Shown here piece after piece: positions 25,401 through 35,081 of a stretch of 64,000 bases of DNA. This stretch comes from Mesostigma viride. Lineage: Eukaryota; Streptophyta; Mesostigmatophyceae; Mesostigmatales; Mesostigmataceae. A program made the position numbers and the translations under genes. The notes under the pieces were generated by a model. That model saw only the letters and a list, made by a program, of their open reading frames with translations. It was not told the origin of the DNA and made no database searches. Position 1 is the stretch's first letter. The number at the start of each line of letters is the position of its first letter. The stretch covers positions 2,049,750 through 2,113,749 of the forward strand of contig RPFO01000078.1 in assembly GCA_009746045.1 (NCBI GenBank). The letters run 5' to 3'.

Positions 25401-26021
25401 TACAAGTTGCGGGTTCCTTATCAGCGCAATGGGCACACTGTGATCATCAGATCCTGAAATTGCGTACTGGTGAGGGATGAAGAGGGTGTTCGAGCTCTTT
25501 AACGTGCGACCGTCTGCGGATGATGTTAGAAACGACACGCAGCGCATGTGCACATTGCAGTATGGAGACGAATGCTGGGGAAATGTCATGCTCCCAATTT
25601 CAATTACGATCCTTACGCGCTCGCTAAACGGTTTTGAGACCATGCTTTTTCTTGCAATGGCCAGGCAGTCGTGTGCGATAAACGCCGACTTGCCGTCAGA
25701 GCGTGTCAAAACTCCGTGAAGCACTGTACCCTTAAACAAACGCGTTTTGAATGGCGGCATTTTTAATATATACACGTTCTCATCCCCATTCATCAAAGCG
25801 CATATGGTCCGGCCTCCGCGCACGCGCACCAAAGCAAGCATGCAATGTATGCCCGACACGAGATCGCATATGGAATACCGCCCGTCACCCATCCTGCGCG
25901 ACAGCTCCTTGACGTTTGACGCGGTGTTAATGCGCGGGTAGGGGACGTGGTCAATCCTGCACGCGCCCTTAACGGCCTTTACAACATCGTTTCGCTCTCT
26001 GGGCGAGGCGAGACGGATCAT
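25344..26021 (-). CDS. Capping-enzyme-like nucleotidyltransferase homologue, catalytic motif lost
   Basis: 225 residues from the ATG at 26021 (a GTG at 26060 is in frame). The segment 'LFKGTVLHGVLTRSDGKSAF' followed by 'IAHDCLAIARKSMVSKPFSE' and 'RVRIV' strongly resembles motifs III-IIIa of mRNA guanylyltransferases (there 'TvlDGElv...l..D.l...g......f..R'). The motif I lysine 'KxDG' is not found: 'CMLALVRVRGGRTI' stands where it should be, and D of motif III is H. Motif IV/V ('LFIPHQYAISGSDD...IRN') is also weak. Probably a non-catalytic or divergent homologue. Confidence 0.6.
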   Translation of the reverse strand: MIRLASPRERNDVVKAVKGACRIDHVPYPRINTASNVKELSRRMGDGRYSICDLVSGIHCMLALVRVRGGRTICALMNGDENVYILKMPPFKTRLFKGTVLHGVLTRSDGKSAFIAHDCLAIARKSMVSKPFSERVRIVIEIGSMTFPQHSSPYCNVHMRCVSFLTSSADGRTLKSSNTLFIPHQYAISGSDDHSVPIALIRNPQLVSLPVRTAHPSSGPVRWTR

Positions 26022-26073
26022 TTGACGCTGTAACTGATGCCTGCATAATTCACGTAGCACAAGCGCGCCTTCA

Positions 26074-29000
26074 TTAATCCCGCGGGCGCAGTTGCATCCC
26101 CGTGTCTTTCAGTAGTCCGCGGATCTCGCCAACAGCTCTAGACTTACGCTTGCGACCTGAAGCATTGGTCGGAGGTGGTGCCGCGCTTGCAAGCAGAATG
26201 CTTAACTGTTCGTTGCAATCATCTAACCTCGCTGATAAGCTCGCATTTTCAGTTTGTGCTTCTTTGCGTTCTTCCTCTAACTTTGCAATTTTCGCATTTG
26301 CTTTGTCGAGGCTGTCGTCCAACTTGTGCACCTCTGCCTCCCACGAGTCTGCCGCGCCCATAAACAGCTTCTCATCGTCCTGGACCGTGGCAAGCTGGTC
26401 AACTTTTGCCTTTAGTTCATCTTCTTTCTGTGCCAGTATGGCATTTAAACGTGTCACCTCGCTTTCAAATGCATCCGCACGCTCCTTTTGGTAATTGTAT
26501 TTTGATAAAACAGTTGCGCGTCGGCCGACCTCGACTTCTAGCTGTTTCGTCAGCCTTGACGTCTCTGTTTCCAATGCTATGATGCGAGATTGCAGATCGC
26601 TTATAGTCGCCTGCGCGCTTTCGCGAACACGAATCACCTCTGATAAAGCCGCATCGCGCTCGACTTTTGCGGCATTCAGTTTCTGACTAGCAGAATTGAG
26701 ATTAAGCTCTGTTTCCCCAAGCTTGCTTTGGAGAGACATAACTTCGCCTTGAAGCGAGGCAGCTCGCGACAGCTGCGACAAAAAATCACGTCGGACATTT
26801 GTCACTTCGGATTCCTTTGACGCAATCTCCGTTCTTAATTCAGAGACCTTTGCAGCCGACGCGTCCAGTCTTTGCTGCAATTCACTGACCACTGTCGCGT
26901 GGTTCGTCTCGATGCGCTTCACAGCAGCCTCGTGCTGCTGCTTTTCCTCTTTAAGCAATGCCTCGCCTGTGGCGCTCGTTTGAGCATGCTGTTCTTCTAA
27001 CGCTTTTATCCGAGCGCGTTCTACTGTCAGCAACGCTTCGTGCTGCTCCTGCGCGTCCGACATCTGCTTGCTGATGGAACGCACATTCTCCTCAGCCTCG
27101 CGCAGTTTTGTCTGTAACTCGACGTTTGACGCACTGACGACATCGACATTCTTTTTGGCTTCTGCCAACTGACGTTCCATATCTGATGCCAGCGCCACCG
27201 CAGCATCTCTGGACCGCTTCACATTGTCCAGCTCTTCCTGAGTCGCGGCAATGGCACCGTTCAACCGCGCAATCTCACTGTCCTTACCAGCAACGGTAGA
27301 CTCCAGATCGTTCTTGCGCGAGGTCAGATCCGCCACACGATTCTCAGACGCTGCCAACTCACTTGCTATGCGTGCGCGCTCCGTCTCTTTGAGGTCCGTG
27401 GCGGCAAGCGCGTCAGACAATTCGCTAATTTTTGTGCGCACTTGCTGCTCTAGATCGCCGATGCGCGATGTCTTATTTGCAGACGCCTCCACCTCGGCTT
27501 TCAAAGATTCGCGCATCGTCTCCGCGTTGATGGACATGGCGGTCATCTGCTCCTCCAGCACCTTCACCCTCTGCTTTGCCTGTGACAGTTCTTCGTCAAG
27601 TGCAGCCAGTGACACGGCGTTTGTTCCGTTCAAAGCTTCCAACTGGCTTTTATCGTGCTGAAGTGATACAACGAGCTTGTTTGCATCCTGTAGCTGTGCC
27701 TGGAGCGCGGCAATTGCGGCGGTGCCCTCTAAACGAACGCCAGCAAGCTCTGTGTTACGCTCCGTCAAGGCGCCTTGCAGTAATATTTCCGCCTGTCGGG
27801 CAGCTACCAACTGCGCTTCCAGCAGCTGCGCCTTTTGTTTGCTTGCCTCATGCTCAGACCTCGCCTTGCTCAACTCATTTGTCAGGGTGACTACAGAGTC
27901 AACGTTCGCTTGTGAAGTGGTGAGAGCCTTTCGCAAGTTTTCCTCAGCAGTATCTGCACGAGACTTGGCAGCATCGCGCTCTTGCGATACTTTCTTTAAA
28001 TCCGCGTCTAAACGACTTGTCTTCTCTCGAATGGTTGTTAACTCGGACTCGGAAACACGTCGCGATTCTACTGCGCTGTCTCGCTCGGCACCCATCGTTT
28101 TTAAATCTTCTTTTAGGACATCAACCTGGCTAAGTGCCTTGTTTAAATCGGCATTGACGGCTGCTAGCTGCTCATCAAGCTTTGAGGTAGATGCTTTGAG
28201 GTCTTTCTCCAACTCCTCTTTGCGTTTGGTCATGGACCGCAATTCGGCTTCGGTCTCTGTGACTTTTTTGTTTAGCCGTTTTGCTGTCTGGCGCGCTGAG
28301 CTAGCTTCTTTGGTAAGACGCTCGATTTCCGATTGCTGTTTGTTAAGTTTCACTTCTAGCGATGCAATGCTGTTGTCGCGTAATTTGATGACAGCTTTGC
28401 TTCTGTCTATCTCGGCATTAAGTGACACTGCGTTCTCGGACAGCTCGCGTATCTTCTCATTGGCAGAATTCAGACGAGATTGGATCCCACTCAGCTCTTG
28501 GCCTGCCGCGCGTGCCGACGCTAGCTGTTGTTGCAGCAACTCCAACTCACGACCTTGCTCACGCTCGTCATTCTGCAATGCCGACACTTGCGACTCGAGG
28601 TCTTTGATGCGCTTCTCATCATCCTCGTTGAGTTTTTTCAGCTCTTGCAGTTTGACTTTTTGGTCATCCGATTCGGCGCGCAGACCAGACACCTCAACCT
28701 CTTTTGCCTCAAGCGTCGCCCTCAGCTTCTCCTCGGTTTCTGCTAACTTTGCAACGGCGCTTTCCAACTCCGTCTTGCGAACGCCCTCCTCCCGTCGCAA
28801 TGTTGCTACCTGGGCATCTAGCTCCACGACGCGCCTGCTGTCTTCATCTCTTTGTCTCCTCAGTTCAACCAGCGCACTCTCTTGGGCTTTTGAGTCATTG
28901 CGCATACCTTCCACTTCGACGTCTCTTGCCTCGGACACTGCCCTCAATCGTTCCTCTGCCTCTGCTAACTTTTCAACGGCGCTGTCCAACTCCGTCTTGC

Positions 29001-32000
29001 GAACTCCCTCCTCCTGCTGCAATGTTTTCACCTGGGCCTCGAGTTCCGAGACTCGCGTCTGATCTTGCCCCCTAAGCGCCTGCAGCTCCTCGATCTCGCG
29101 CTGTTTAGACGTCGTTTCATCGCGCAGTTCAGCCTTGTGCTTTTCGACAGTCTCTCTTAGCCTTTCTTCAGATGCTTTAAGTTTTTCCAACGTGTCCTCT
29201 ATACTCTTGGTGGCGCGGACGCGCTCAGCTGCTGAAGACGCGCGCAAATTATCCAACTGCGCATTTAGTTGTGAAGCCATTTGGTTGCTGTTCTCCAGTG
29301 CATCCTCAACGGCACGCCTGCTCAGATCGGCCTTCTCCAACTCCCCTGTCAAACGCGCGTTTTCGTTCGTCAAGCTCTCGATAGAGCGCTCCAACTGTGC
29401 CACCTTTTCCTCCGACGCCGACAACTTGCTCTCCTCGTCAGCCAGGCTTGCGTTGGCTTTTGACAAGTCTTTTTCCATGGCTTCGATGCGGACTTTTAGA
29501 AGAACTACGACAGATTCCTTGGCGTTTGCCTGCGATTCCGCCTGTGTCAACCTCTCGCGCAAATCTGCCAAGCGCGCCGCGCGCTCGGAAGCAGCCTTTT
29601 TCATTACATCCTTCATTTTGCGAGCCTCGTCGGCGTCGCGCCGAGCTGCCTCCGCCTCCGCCTGCTTGGCACTCAAAGCCTCCTTGGCAGCTGATGCCTC
29701 TCTTTGAGCGTCCTTTTCGCGTTCGTCGTATTGGCTGAGCGCCTTTCTGGCGTCTGCAATCTCCTGTTGGAGTGACAGCATAGCAGCTGCTGTGGCATTT
29801 TTGTCTCCTATCTCGGCCTGCGACGCTTTCATAGCGGCATCGGCTACATTCTGGGCGGTCTTGGCTGCGGACAAAGCCGATTCCAGGCGCGCGTTCTCTT
29901 GCTTAAGTCCCTCCACCTCTGCTGCAAGAGTGTCGCGAGCCTTAGTCAGCTCCAACAGTCTTCTTTCACTCTCCTTGGTTTGTTCCCCGCTAGATTTCTC
30001 TAGCGCCTCAAGCTTTTCACGCACGTCTTTCAACTCCGCCAACTTGTTTGTCAGCTTGTCCGCGATCGCCTTAACACCGTCCTGGTTTGCCTTGGTGGCG
30101 ACATTGGCATTGATGGGCATTTCGTTCCGATTCACTGCGGGTTGCTTGGGGCCTTTGAGACGACGAATCTCCTCGAGCTGCTTGTGGAACTCATACAAAA
30201 GTTTCCCGGTTTCTGAAAATGTGGGTTTGCTCGACGCAACCGGCTGTGGATCACGCGGAAGATCCACGCTCACGGGGTTTGTGCGTCCACGGCGCATGTC
30301 GCCTGCTTGCCGATAGAAATCGCCCAGCAGTCTGATCATGTCATCAGATGCGGCGCTGCTGACGACAGGGGGCGCGTTAAAATCGGCGTCCAATGGAACA
30401 GGAATCCGTGACGCGGATGGTCGGAGATCGACTTGTTTTTCAAGCATGACGGGCACGCGGATGGTATCCGTTGGGAGCGGAGTTGCGAGCGTCGGCGAGA
30501 AAGTTACTTGGCGCTTTAAAGCCGCAGCCTTTGTCGGGTTGTTGTGCTTTTTTAGCGCTTCTAGTTGATCGAGGACTTTGTTGGCCTGTTGTTTCCTTTC
30601 CCGTACATTAGGGGTGTCCCCCGCCTCAGGCATTACTTCTTTTCGGAGCTTGTCCAATGACATCGTTGCCAACCACCCCGTGCGCGCCCTACTTGCTAGT
30701 GACTGTTGCGCTCCATTCTCCCTCACTTCGTCAAAACGCAAGTAGTTGTAGTTGTCACCATTTGGAGTCGGCTGGCGACGTCTAAAGTACATCCCTATAA
30801 CGCCTAGTGAGTTTGAATTTTTTGGATACACATATCCAGCCACTTCCCATTCAGAGGGAGGAAACAGTTTGTTAATGGCTGACTGGACGTATACGGCATG
30901 TTTTTTCCAACCTTCTTTGCCGCCGTAAAAGGGCCAGTGCGTATCGTCTCCATGTTTGTGAATATCACTAAGTGGTGTGTTAGGATTGATGAAGTCTTCG
31001 TGATCGATTTCGCCGGTTTGGAACATCAGGTAAAGCTCTTGAGAATGTGCCTTTTGTAGCCCCGCCTGATCCTTTGTCGCCGGTAAGGCTTCTTGTTTGA
31101 CCGGCGCGTTACCACCTACCGTTTTTTTAGAGCCTTCTTGTTTGACCAGCACGTTACCGCCTGCCGGTTTTTGAGGGCCTTCTTGTTTGACCGTCACATT
31201 CCCGCCTGCCGGTTTTTGAGGGCCTTCTTGTTTGATATCGGCCGTGTTGTCCGTTTTAAGTCGGGCACGTTCTAAAGCAAGACCATTTAACAGACCCTCG
31301 ATCCTCTCAGCCTCTTCGCGTACCATCTCCATCAACTCCCGTTTCCCTCCCGTGCTTATTGGGCTACTTGCCATCGCTTTCGCCATATCCGCCAGTTCTC
31401 TCGACATTTTCAAAAGGTGCTCCTCCTCCTTGTTCAACTGCTCTTCGGTGCGCTGTTTCTTCTTGGGCGTTTTCTGCGACGTCATCGCGCCGCCCCTGGC
31501 AGCCGGTATGCCGTAGTATATAAACGCGGTCTCTTCAATAGCATCTTTCTTCCCCCCACCATCGTTGTGCTCGTCTCTTGGCTGCTCGACCGTCTCGTAC
31601 GGAAGTTTGCTCGCGTACAGTTTTCGCAGTTTCCACACGTCAAACCAGTCTTTCGGTCGAGCCCTTTGCAGCCATTTCATGTGCTCGTTTTCCGGGTTCT
31701 TCTCAAGTTCGGACTTCAGCTCCTCGTCAAACTGTGACAGGTATTCGCGAGTCTTGATAGCGGCCACTCCGCGCGCACTGTCGTCTCCGCCGTCATACTT
31801 CTTTATGAACCACTCGGCGTATTTGACCTTGTCAACGATTCTCTCCATCATGTCTCGACTGATACCCATGTCCCCACCGGACTCGCCGTATTCATAGTTG
31901 CGAGTCTTGGGTCGCACCTCCTGATTGTCTCCGACGCTTTCTTTCTTGGCAGCCACCTTGTCTTTTTTGGCAGAGATAGCGTCGCCCATCTCGGCGTTTT

Positions 32001-32253
32001 GAATAGGCGACGTGGCGGAATTGTCGCCCGTCACCTTGCGTGAGGCACTGGGTGGGCGAGGAACGATCAGGCCTGTCGATACGCCCGGTCCGTAATACTG
32101 CATAACGTACGCGAGCTGCTTCTTAAGACGATTCCACTTCCTGAGCAATAAAGACAGACCGCGGTCTGTGTCGGACGGTATCCGCAACCCTTGCTTTATC
32201 ATCCTCTCCGTTGTCACGAGGGATTTCTTTAGCAATTTAACATCCTCCATCAT
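26074..32253 (-). CDS. Giant coiled-coil protein, 2059 residues
   Basis: 2059 residues. The N-terminal ~330 residues are charged with helices. Residues about 338-386 hold three to four tandem copies of a 'VKQEGPQKPAGGN' repeat. A compact segment near 400-530 ('HWPFYGGKEGWKKHAVYVQS') looks globular. From about 690 to 2030 it is almost continuous coiled coil in heptads with frequent A, E, K, L, S ('LEEQHAQTSATGEALLKEEK'). The end is basic ('SGRKRKSRAVGEIRGLLKDT'). No enzyme motif is seen. Tropomyosin/SMC-like length suggests a scaffold or virion tether. The plus-strand ORFs over it are shadows. Confidence 0.9.
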   Translation of the reverse strand: MMEDVKLLKKSLVTTERMIKQGLRIPSDTDRGLSLLLRKWNRLKKQLAYVMQYYGPGVSTGLIVPRPPSASRKVTGDNSATSPIQNAEMGDAISAKKDKVAAKKESVGDNQEVRPKTRNYEYGESGGDMGISRDMMERIVDKVKYAEWFIKKYDGGDDSARGVAAIKTREYLSQFDEELKSELEKNPENEHMKWLQRARPKDWFDVWKLRKLYASKLPYETVEQPRDEHNDGGGKKDAIEETAFIYYGIPAARGGAMTSQKTPKKKQRTEEQLNKEEEHLLKMSRELADMAKAMASSPISTGGKRELMEMVREEAERIEGLLNGLALERARLKTDNTADIKQEGPQKPAGGNVTVKQEGPQKPAGGNVLVKQEGSKKTVGGNAPVKQEALPATKDQAGLQKAHSQELYLMFQTGEIDHEDFINPNTPLSDIHKHGDDTHWPFYGGKEGWKKHAVYVQSAINKLFPPSEWEVAGYVYPKNSNSLGVIGMYFRRRQPTPNGDNYNYLRFDEVRENGAQQSLASRARTGWLATMSLDKLRKEVMPEAGDTPNVRERKQQANKVLDQLEALKKHNNPTKAAALKRQVTFSPTLATPLPTDTIRVPVMLEKQVDLRPSASRIPVPLDADFNAPPVVSSAASDDMIRLLGDFYRQAGDMRRGRTNPVSVDLPRDPQPVASSKPTFSETGKLLYEFHKQLEEIRRLKGPKQPAVNRNEMPINANVATKANQDGVKAIADKLTNKLAELKDVREKLEALEKSSGEQTKESERRLLELTKARDTLAAEVEGLKQENARLESALSAAKTAQNVADAAMKASQAEIGDKNATAAAMLSLQQEIADARKALSQYDEREKDAQREASAAKEALSAKQAEAEAARRDADEARKMKDVMKKAASERAARLADLRERLTQAESQANAKESVVVLLKVRIEAMEKDLSKANASLADEESKLSASEEKVAQLERSIESLTNENARLTGELEKADLSRRAVEDALENSNQMASQLNAQLDNLRASSAAERVRATKSIEDTLEKLKASEERLRETVEKHKAELRDETTSKQREIEELQALRGQDQTRVSELEAQVKTLQQEEGVRKTELDSAVEKLAEAEERLRAVSEARDVEVEGMRNDSKAQESALVELRRQRDEDSRRVVELDAQVATLRREEGVRKTELESAVAKLAETEEKLRATLEAKEVEVSGLRAESDDQKVKLQELKKLNEDDEKRIKDLESQVSALQNDEREQGRELELLQQQLASARAAGQELSGIQSRLNSANEKIRELSENAVSLNAEIDRSKAVIKLRDNSIASLEVKLNKQQSEIERLTKEASSARQTAKRLNKKVTETEAELRSMTKRKEELEKDLKASTSKLDEQLAAVNADLNKALSQVDVLKEDLKTMGAERDSAVESRRVSESELTTIREKTSRLDADLKKVSQERDAAKSRADTAEENLRKALTTSQANVDSVVTLTNELSKARSEHEASKQKAQLLEAQLVAARQAEILLQGALTERNTELAGVRLEGTAAIAALQAQLQDANKLVVSLQHDKSQLEALNGTNAVSLAALDEELSQAKQRVKVLEEQMTAMSINAETMRESLKAEVEASANKTSRIGDLEQQVRTKISELSDALAATDLKETERARIASELAASENRVADLTSRKNDLESTVAGKDSEIARLNGAIAATQEELDNVKRSRDAAVALASDMERQLAEAKKNVDVVSASNVELQTKLREAEENVRSISKQMSDAQEQHEALLTVERARIKALEEQHAQTSATGEALLKEEKQQHEAAVKRIETNHATVVSELQQRLDASAAKVSELRTEIASKESEVTNVRRDFLSQLSRAASLQGEVMSLQSKLGETELNLNSASQKLNAAKVERDAALSEVIRVRESAQATISDLQSRIIALETETSRLTKQLEVEVGRRATVLSKYNYQKERADAFESEVTRLNAILAQKEDELKAKVDQLATVQDDEKLFMGAADSWEAEVHKLDDSLDKANAKIAKLEEERKEAQTENASLSARLDDCNEQLSILLASAAPPPTNASGRKRKSRAVGEIRGLLKDTGMQLRPRD

Positions 32254-32425
32254 CTACATCTACACGCATAGAAATATATAGCACGATCATCTGCCAGTCA
32301 AGCGTCTCGTAGTGCAGCGGTCGAAATCGTCCTCGATTTGCGCATTCACTACGACACGTGACACAGCGGACGCTCGCGACATTTCCACGCCTGATCTTAC
32401 ACGTACAAGCTCAGCCTTGGACGCC

Positions 32426-32977
32426 ATGGACCTGCTGGAGAGGTCTCTTCAGCGTTTTTATGGCAACTCGGCCAACTTTGACACGCTGTACGAGTTTGCG
32501 AATGCCGAGGGGAGGAAGCCATCATCAGGCCTTTCTTTGCGCGTGATTGAGTGGCTGGTTACAAACTTTGCTAAGACGCGGAGAGTCGAATACTGCGTCG
32601 AGGAGGGCGCGCTACCGTTTAACCTGTACATGTCATACCGCGAGCAGCTTGAATTTTACTCGAAGCGCATGTTCGACCCGTTCGCCAGGCGCAACAAGAC
32701 CAAACTCTGCAACGGGGTGAAGCAGATCGTGACCACGCCTGGACAGATGAACTTCTTCCGATGGGCAATCCAGCATGGCGTGATCGAATATGCGCGGTCC
32801 CACAGAGACGAAATAAGGGCCGACCTGCCAAGGGGGAAAGACAAGGTGCCAAACGTGCGAGTCAAAGGCGGCAGAATCATCAAGTGCAGAAACAGATGCA
32901 AGGCTTCGGATCTTGCTATCATTGTGCGGCCACAAGTGAAACAGGTGGTGCGCCGCTTTGTTGTTAGGTTTGAATAA
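32426..32977 (+). CDS. Conserved giant-virus protein of unknown function
   Basis: 183 residues from the ATG at 32426; the upstream frame is low-complexity. Motifs 'SLRVIEWLVTNFAKTRRVEY', 'YREQLEFYSKRMFDPFARRN' and 'TTPGQMNFFRWAIQHGVIEY' match a small family seen in many nucleocytoplasmic large DNA viruses. The family has no known function to my knowledge. Divergent from the coiled-coil gene, 172 bases apart. Confidence 0.75.
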   Translation: MDLLERSLQRFYGNSANFDTLYEFANAEGRKPSSGLSLRVIEWLVTNFAKTRRVEYCVEEGALPFNLYMSYREQLEFYSKRMFDPFARRNKTKLCNGVKQIVTTPGQMNFFRWAIQHGVIEYARSHRDEIRADLPRGKDKVPNVRVKGGRIIKCRNRCKASDLAIIVRPQVKQVVRRFVVRFE

Positions 32978-33023
32978 GCATGGCGCGTTTAAAATCGCGT
33001 ACCTTGTGTATGAGAGCGATACA

Positions 33024-33338
33024 ATGGCGATAGTGTACGATCTAGTTGTAAAACGCCCTCTGCGTGATCTGTTTTTAAAAGGCCCTCATTTTGGAGACAT
33101 GGGCTTTTGGATGAACATGGAAAAGCATGACATTTGTGCACAGATGACGTCAACATCGTCTGAAATGTGGAAAGAAAGCCCGCAATATTGCGAGGAGGTC
33201 ATAGATGACCGCCTAGAAAGTGTACACGTGATGCTTAGAACTGTGTTTCTATGGATCCTAGCGTACAAACTACTGTTTGCAGCTATGAAGATGGGAAAGT
33301 GGGTATTCATTAAACGAATAAACAAGAATCAAAAGTGA
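33024..33338 (+). CDS. Small protein with C-terminal membrane helix
   Basis: 104 residues from the ATG at 33024. A polar part is followed by one hydrophobic segment 'VMLRTVFLWILAYKLLFAAM' and a basic tail 'KWVFIKRINKNQK'. It is probably a type II or tail-anchored membrane protein. The 3' end converges on 33342 with a 3-base gap. Confidence 0.55.
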   Translation: MAIVYDLVVKRPLRDLFLKGPHFGDMGFWMNMEKHDICAQMTSTSSEMWKESPQYCEEVIDDRLESVHVMLRTVFLWILAYKLLFAAMKMGKWVFIKRINKNQK

Positions 33339-33341
33339 CAC

Positions 33342-33680
33342 CTACTTCCATTTAAAAAATGGCATGCGCCCGCGTCTTGGTGATCTTGGCACTCTTGGTT
33401 CGTTGTCGTACACCATCACCACCGGTCGCTCGCTTGGAATTGCAATAAGCCGGCGAATCGAAAGCGCCCCTGCCGCTCCAACGATAACGGGCAAGATTCC
33501 ACCGCCAAAAGATGCCCTGATGCGGGACGCGGTGCTCTCTTTGCATTTCTTATCGCCAGGACGCAGGGTCACTGTGCACCACGCGGTGGCAAGGCCGTTT
33601 GTTATCGAAAAGCTCAGTTTCGTTGCGACGTATAGCAAAGCAAGCACGACAAGTATAAACAGCACCAAATCGCGATCCAT
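33342..33680 (-). CDS. Two-helix membrane protein with Cys pair
   Basis: 112 residues from the ATG at 33680. The first helix 'DLVLFILVVLALLYVATKL', a loop 'WCTVTLRPGDKKCKESTA', then 'GGGILPVIVGAAGALSIRRL' and a basic tail. It shares the layout helix, Cys-x(7-10)-Cys loop, helix with the next two genes. Confidence 0.55.
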   Translation of the reverse strand: MDRDLVLFILVVLALLYVATKLSFSITNGLATAWCTVTLRPGDKKCKESTASRIRASFGGGILPVIVGAAGALSIRRLIAIPSERPVVMVYDNEPRVPRSPRRGRMPFFKWK

Positions 33681-33709
33681 TATCGTACTATTAATGCCTT
33701 TGATAAAGT

Positions 33710-33955
33710 TTAAGTCCTTGTTGGATACATGACAATTCTGGCCTCGGATATCGATCTTGTTATCATGTAATAGCTGAAGTACAAGCCAAGTGCGAGTGAC
33801 ACCCATTTTACCCAGATGCATTCCTGGTCGAGCGGCGACAGTTGACAGCGGAAGCCGTCGCGACGTACATAGCTAGCCGTAGCGGCTGTGTGTAACACAA
33901 CGACTGCGGCGACTGCCATAAAGACCAAAGACACGGCGTACTTTTCGGCAATCAT
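33710..33955 (-). CDS. Two-helix membrane protein with Cys loop, paralogue
   Basis: 81 residues from the ATG at 33955: 'VSLVFMAVAAVVVLHTAATA' then 'RRDGFRCQLSPLDQECIWVK' and a second helix 'WVSLALGLYFSYYMI'. The 'VLHTAA-x5-Y' segment also occurs in the gene at 34080. Confidence 0.55.
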   Translation of the reverse strand: MIAEKYAVSLVFMAVAAVVVLHTAATASYVRRDGFRCQLSPLDQECIWVKWVSLALGLYFSYYMITRSISEARIVMYPTRT

Positions 33956-34079
33956 TCCAACTGAAAATCCCAAAGCTGCGGACAAGAAATTTGCAGGCGA
34001 TCAAAACATGATACTCCATAGCTGAGACAGAGAAGCACCCCAGAATGCCATTATTCTTAATTTGTTGGTAGAAAATAAG

Positions 34080-34343
34080 TTACATTAAAAGCCCCCTGTA
34101 CTTGCAAGCTGCGCTGTCTTTTCCAATTGAACTGCGGCAGAATAGCACCATAACCATCCAAACAACTGCCGCAAAACTGGCAAACGGGACGATACGTTTC
34201 GAATAATGACACGTCCAATCGGAATACGACCCGCAACGATATCTATCCTTGTTGTAAACCTGGACACTTGCCGCTGTGTGGACGAGGATCACTGTGATTA
34301 GCAACTTGATTTGCCACGGTTCCAAACCGGAGAACGGACTCAT
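34080..34343 (-). CDS. Two-helix membrane protein with Cys loop, paralogue
   Basis: 87 residues from the ATG at 34343: 'IKLLITVILVHTAASVQVYN', then 'KDRYRCGSYSDWTCHYSKR', then 'IVPFASFAAVVWMVMVLFC'. Paralogous to the gene at 33710. A run of ten A on the plus strand at 34367-34376 (T tract on the coding strand) lies 24 bases upstream of the start. Confidence 0.55.
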   Translation of the reverse strand: MSPFSGLEPWQIKLLITVILVHTAASVQVYNKDRYRCGSYSDWTCHYSKRIVPFASFAAVVWMVMVLFCRSSIGKDSAACKYRGLLM

Positions 34344-34393
34344 TGTAAATACATCTATAACACGCGAAAAAAAAAATGAATGAAAGAATGACT

Positions 34394-34732
34394 TTACATG
34401 TGTACATAAGCGCTTGCGCCAAATCTTTTTAACATTTCTAAAACACCTGGACCTGGAGGCGGGGTCTCTGTCCACAGACTGTACATCAGCACCACTGTCA
34501 GAATGATGAACGCGACTATGATAAAGTTACCAAAGGGCGAAAGCCCGATGTCCTCCTTTTTGGGATACGCGACGGTCGCGGCCGGACGAGGCGAACGATG
34601 ACGTCTGTCAAAGATCGCGCCGAGAGACGAGAACACACCGAATGCCACCGCAGAACTCGCAATGTGTTCTCCGATAGTCGGCAAAAATTTTGCAAGTGCC
34701 CCTGCTGTTTCTACTCCCGCAGCAACGGCCAT
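34394..34732 (-). CDS. Membrane protein with two hydrophobic segments
   Basis: 112 residues from the ATG at 34732; 'MAVAAGVETAGALAKFLPTI', a second segment 'SSAVAFGVFSSLGAIF', then 'NFIIVAFIILTVVLMYSLW' and 'PPPGPGVLEMLKRFG'. No family recognised. Confidence 0.55.
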   Translation of the reverse strand: MAVAAGVETAGALAKFLPTIGEHIASSAVAFGVFSSLGAIFDRRHRSPRPAATVAYPKKEDIGLSPFGNFIIVAFIILTVVLMYSLWTETPPPGPGVLEMLKRFGASAYVHM

Positions 34733-34766
34733 GATAGTTATAAATACACGATATAAAATAATCTGC

Positions 34767-34982
34767 TCACTGCATATATATTTTAAGGGCATTAAGCCCG
34801 CGCGACGGGTATGAAACTGCACTCGGCGAAGGCGGGTACGAATCTGCAAAGCCTGTATCACGTAAATCGTCAAGTGACAAGCTAACAAAATACGCTGTTA
34901 TGCCAATTGTGACAAGAAACACGAGCGCAATAACGCGAAATGTCCACCTACGATTGTTGCGACCGTCATTCAAATTGATCAT
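34767..34982 (-). CDS. Single-pass membrane protein
   Basis: 71 residues with a basic N-terminus 'GRNNRRWTFR' and one helix 'VIALVFLVTIGITAYFVSL', then a Ser/Pro-rich tail. Last of the membrane-protein array on the minus strand. Confidence 0.5.
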   Translation of the reverse strand: MINLNDGRNNRRWTFRVIALVFLVTIGITAYFVSLSLDDLRDTGFADSYPPSPSAVSYPSRGLNALKIYMQ

Positions 34983-35081
34983 TGTGTATACTATACGGGC
35001 TTATAAAACTTACGGGCGCGTGTAAGACCAGCGCACTACTAGTGCAGAGAGCCGCGTGTTTTTTCTTTGTGGTATTATACA

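Noticed and set aside
27677-29062. 461-codon plus-strand ORF inside the coiled-coil gene
   Set aside because: Ser/Leu/Arg-rich antisense shadow of heptad repeats; starts and ends match the codon bias of the coiled coil on the other strand.
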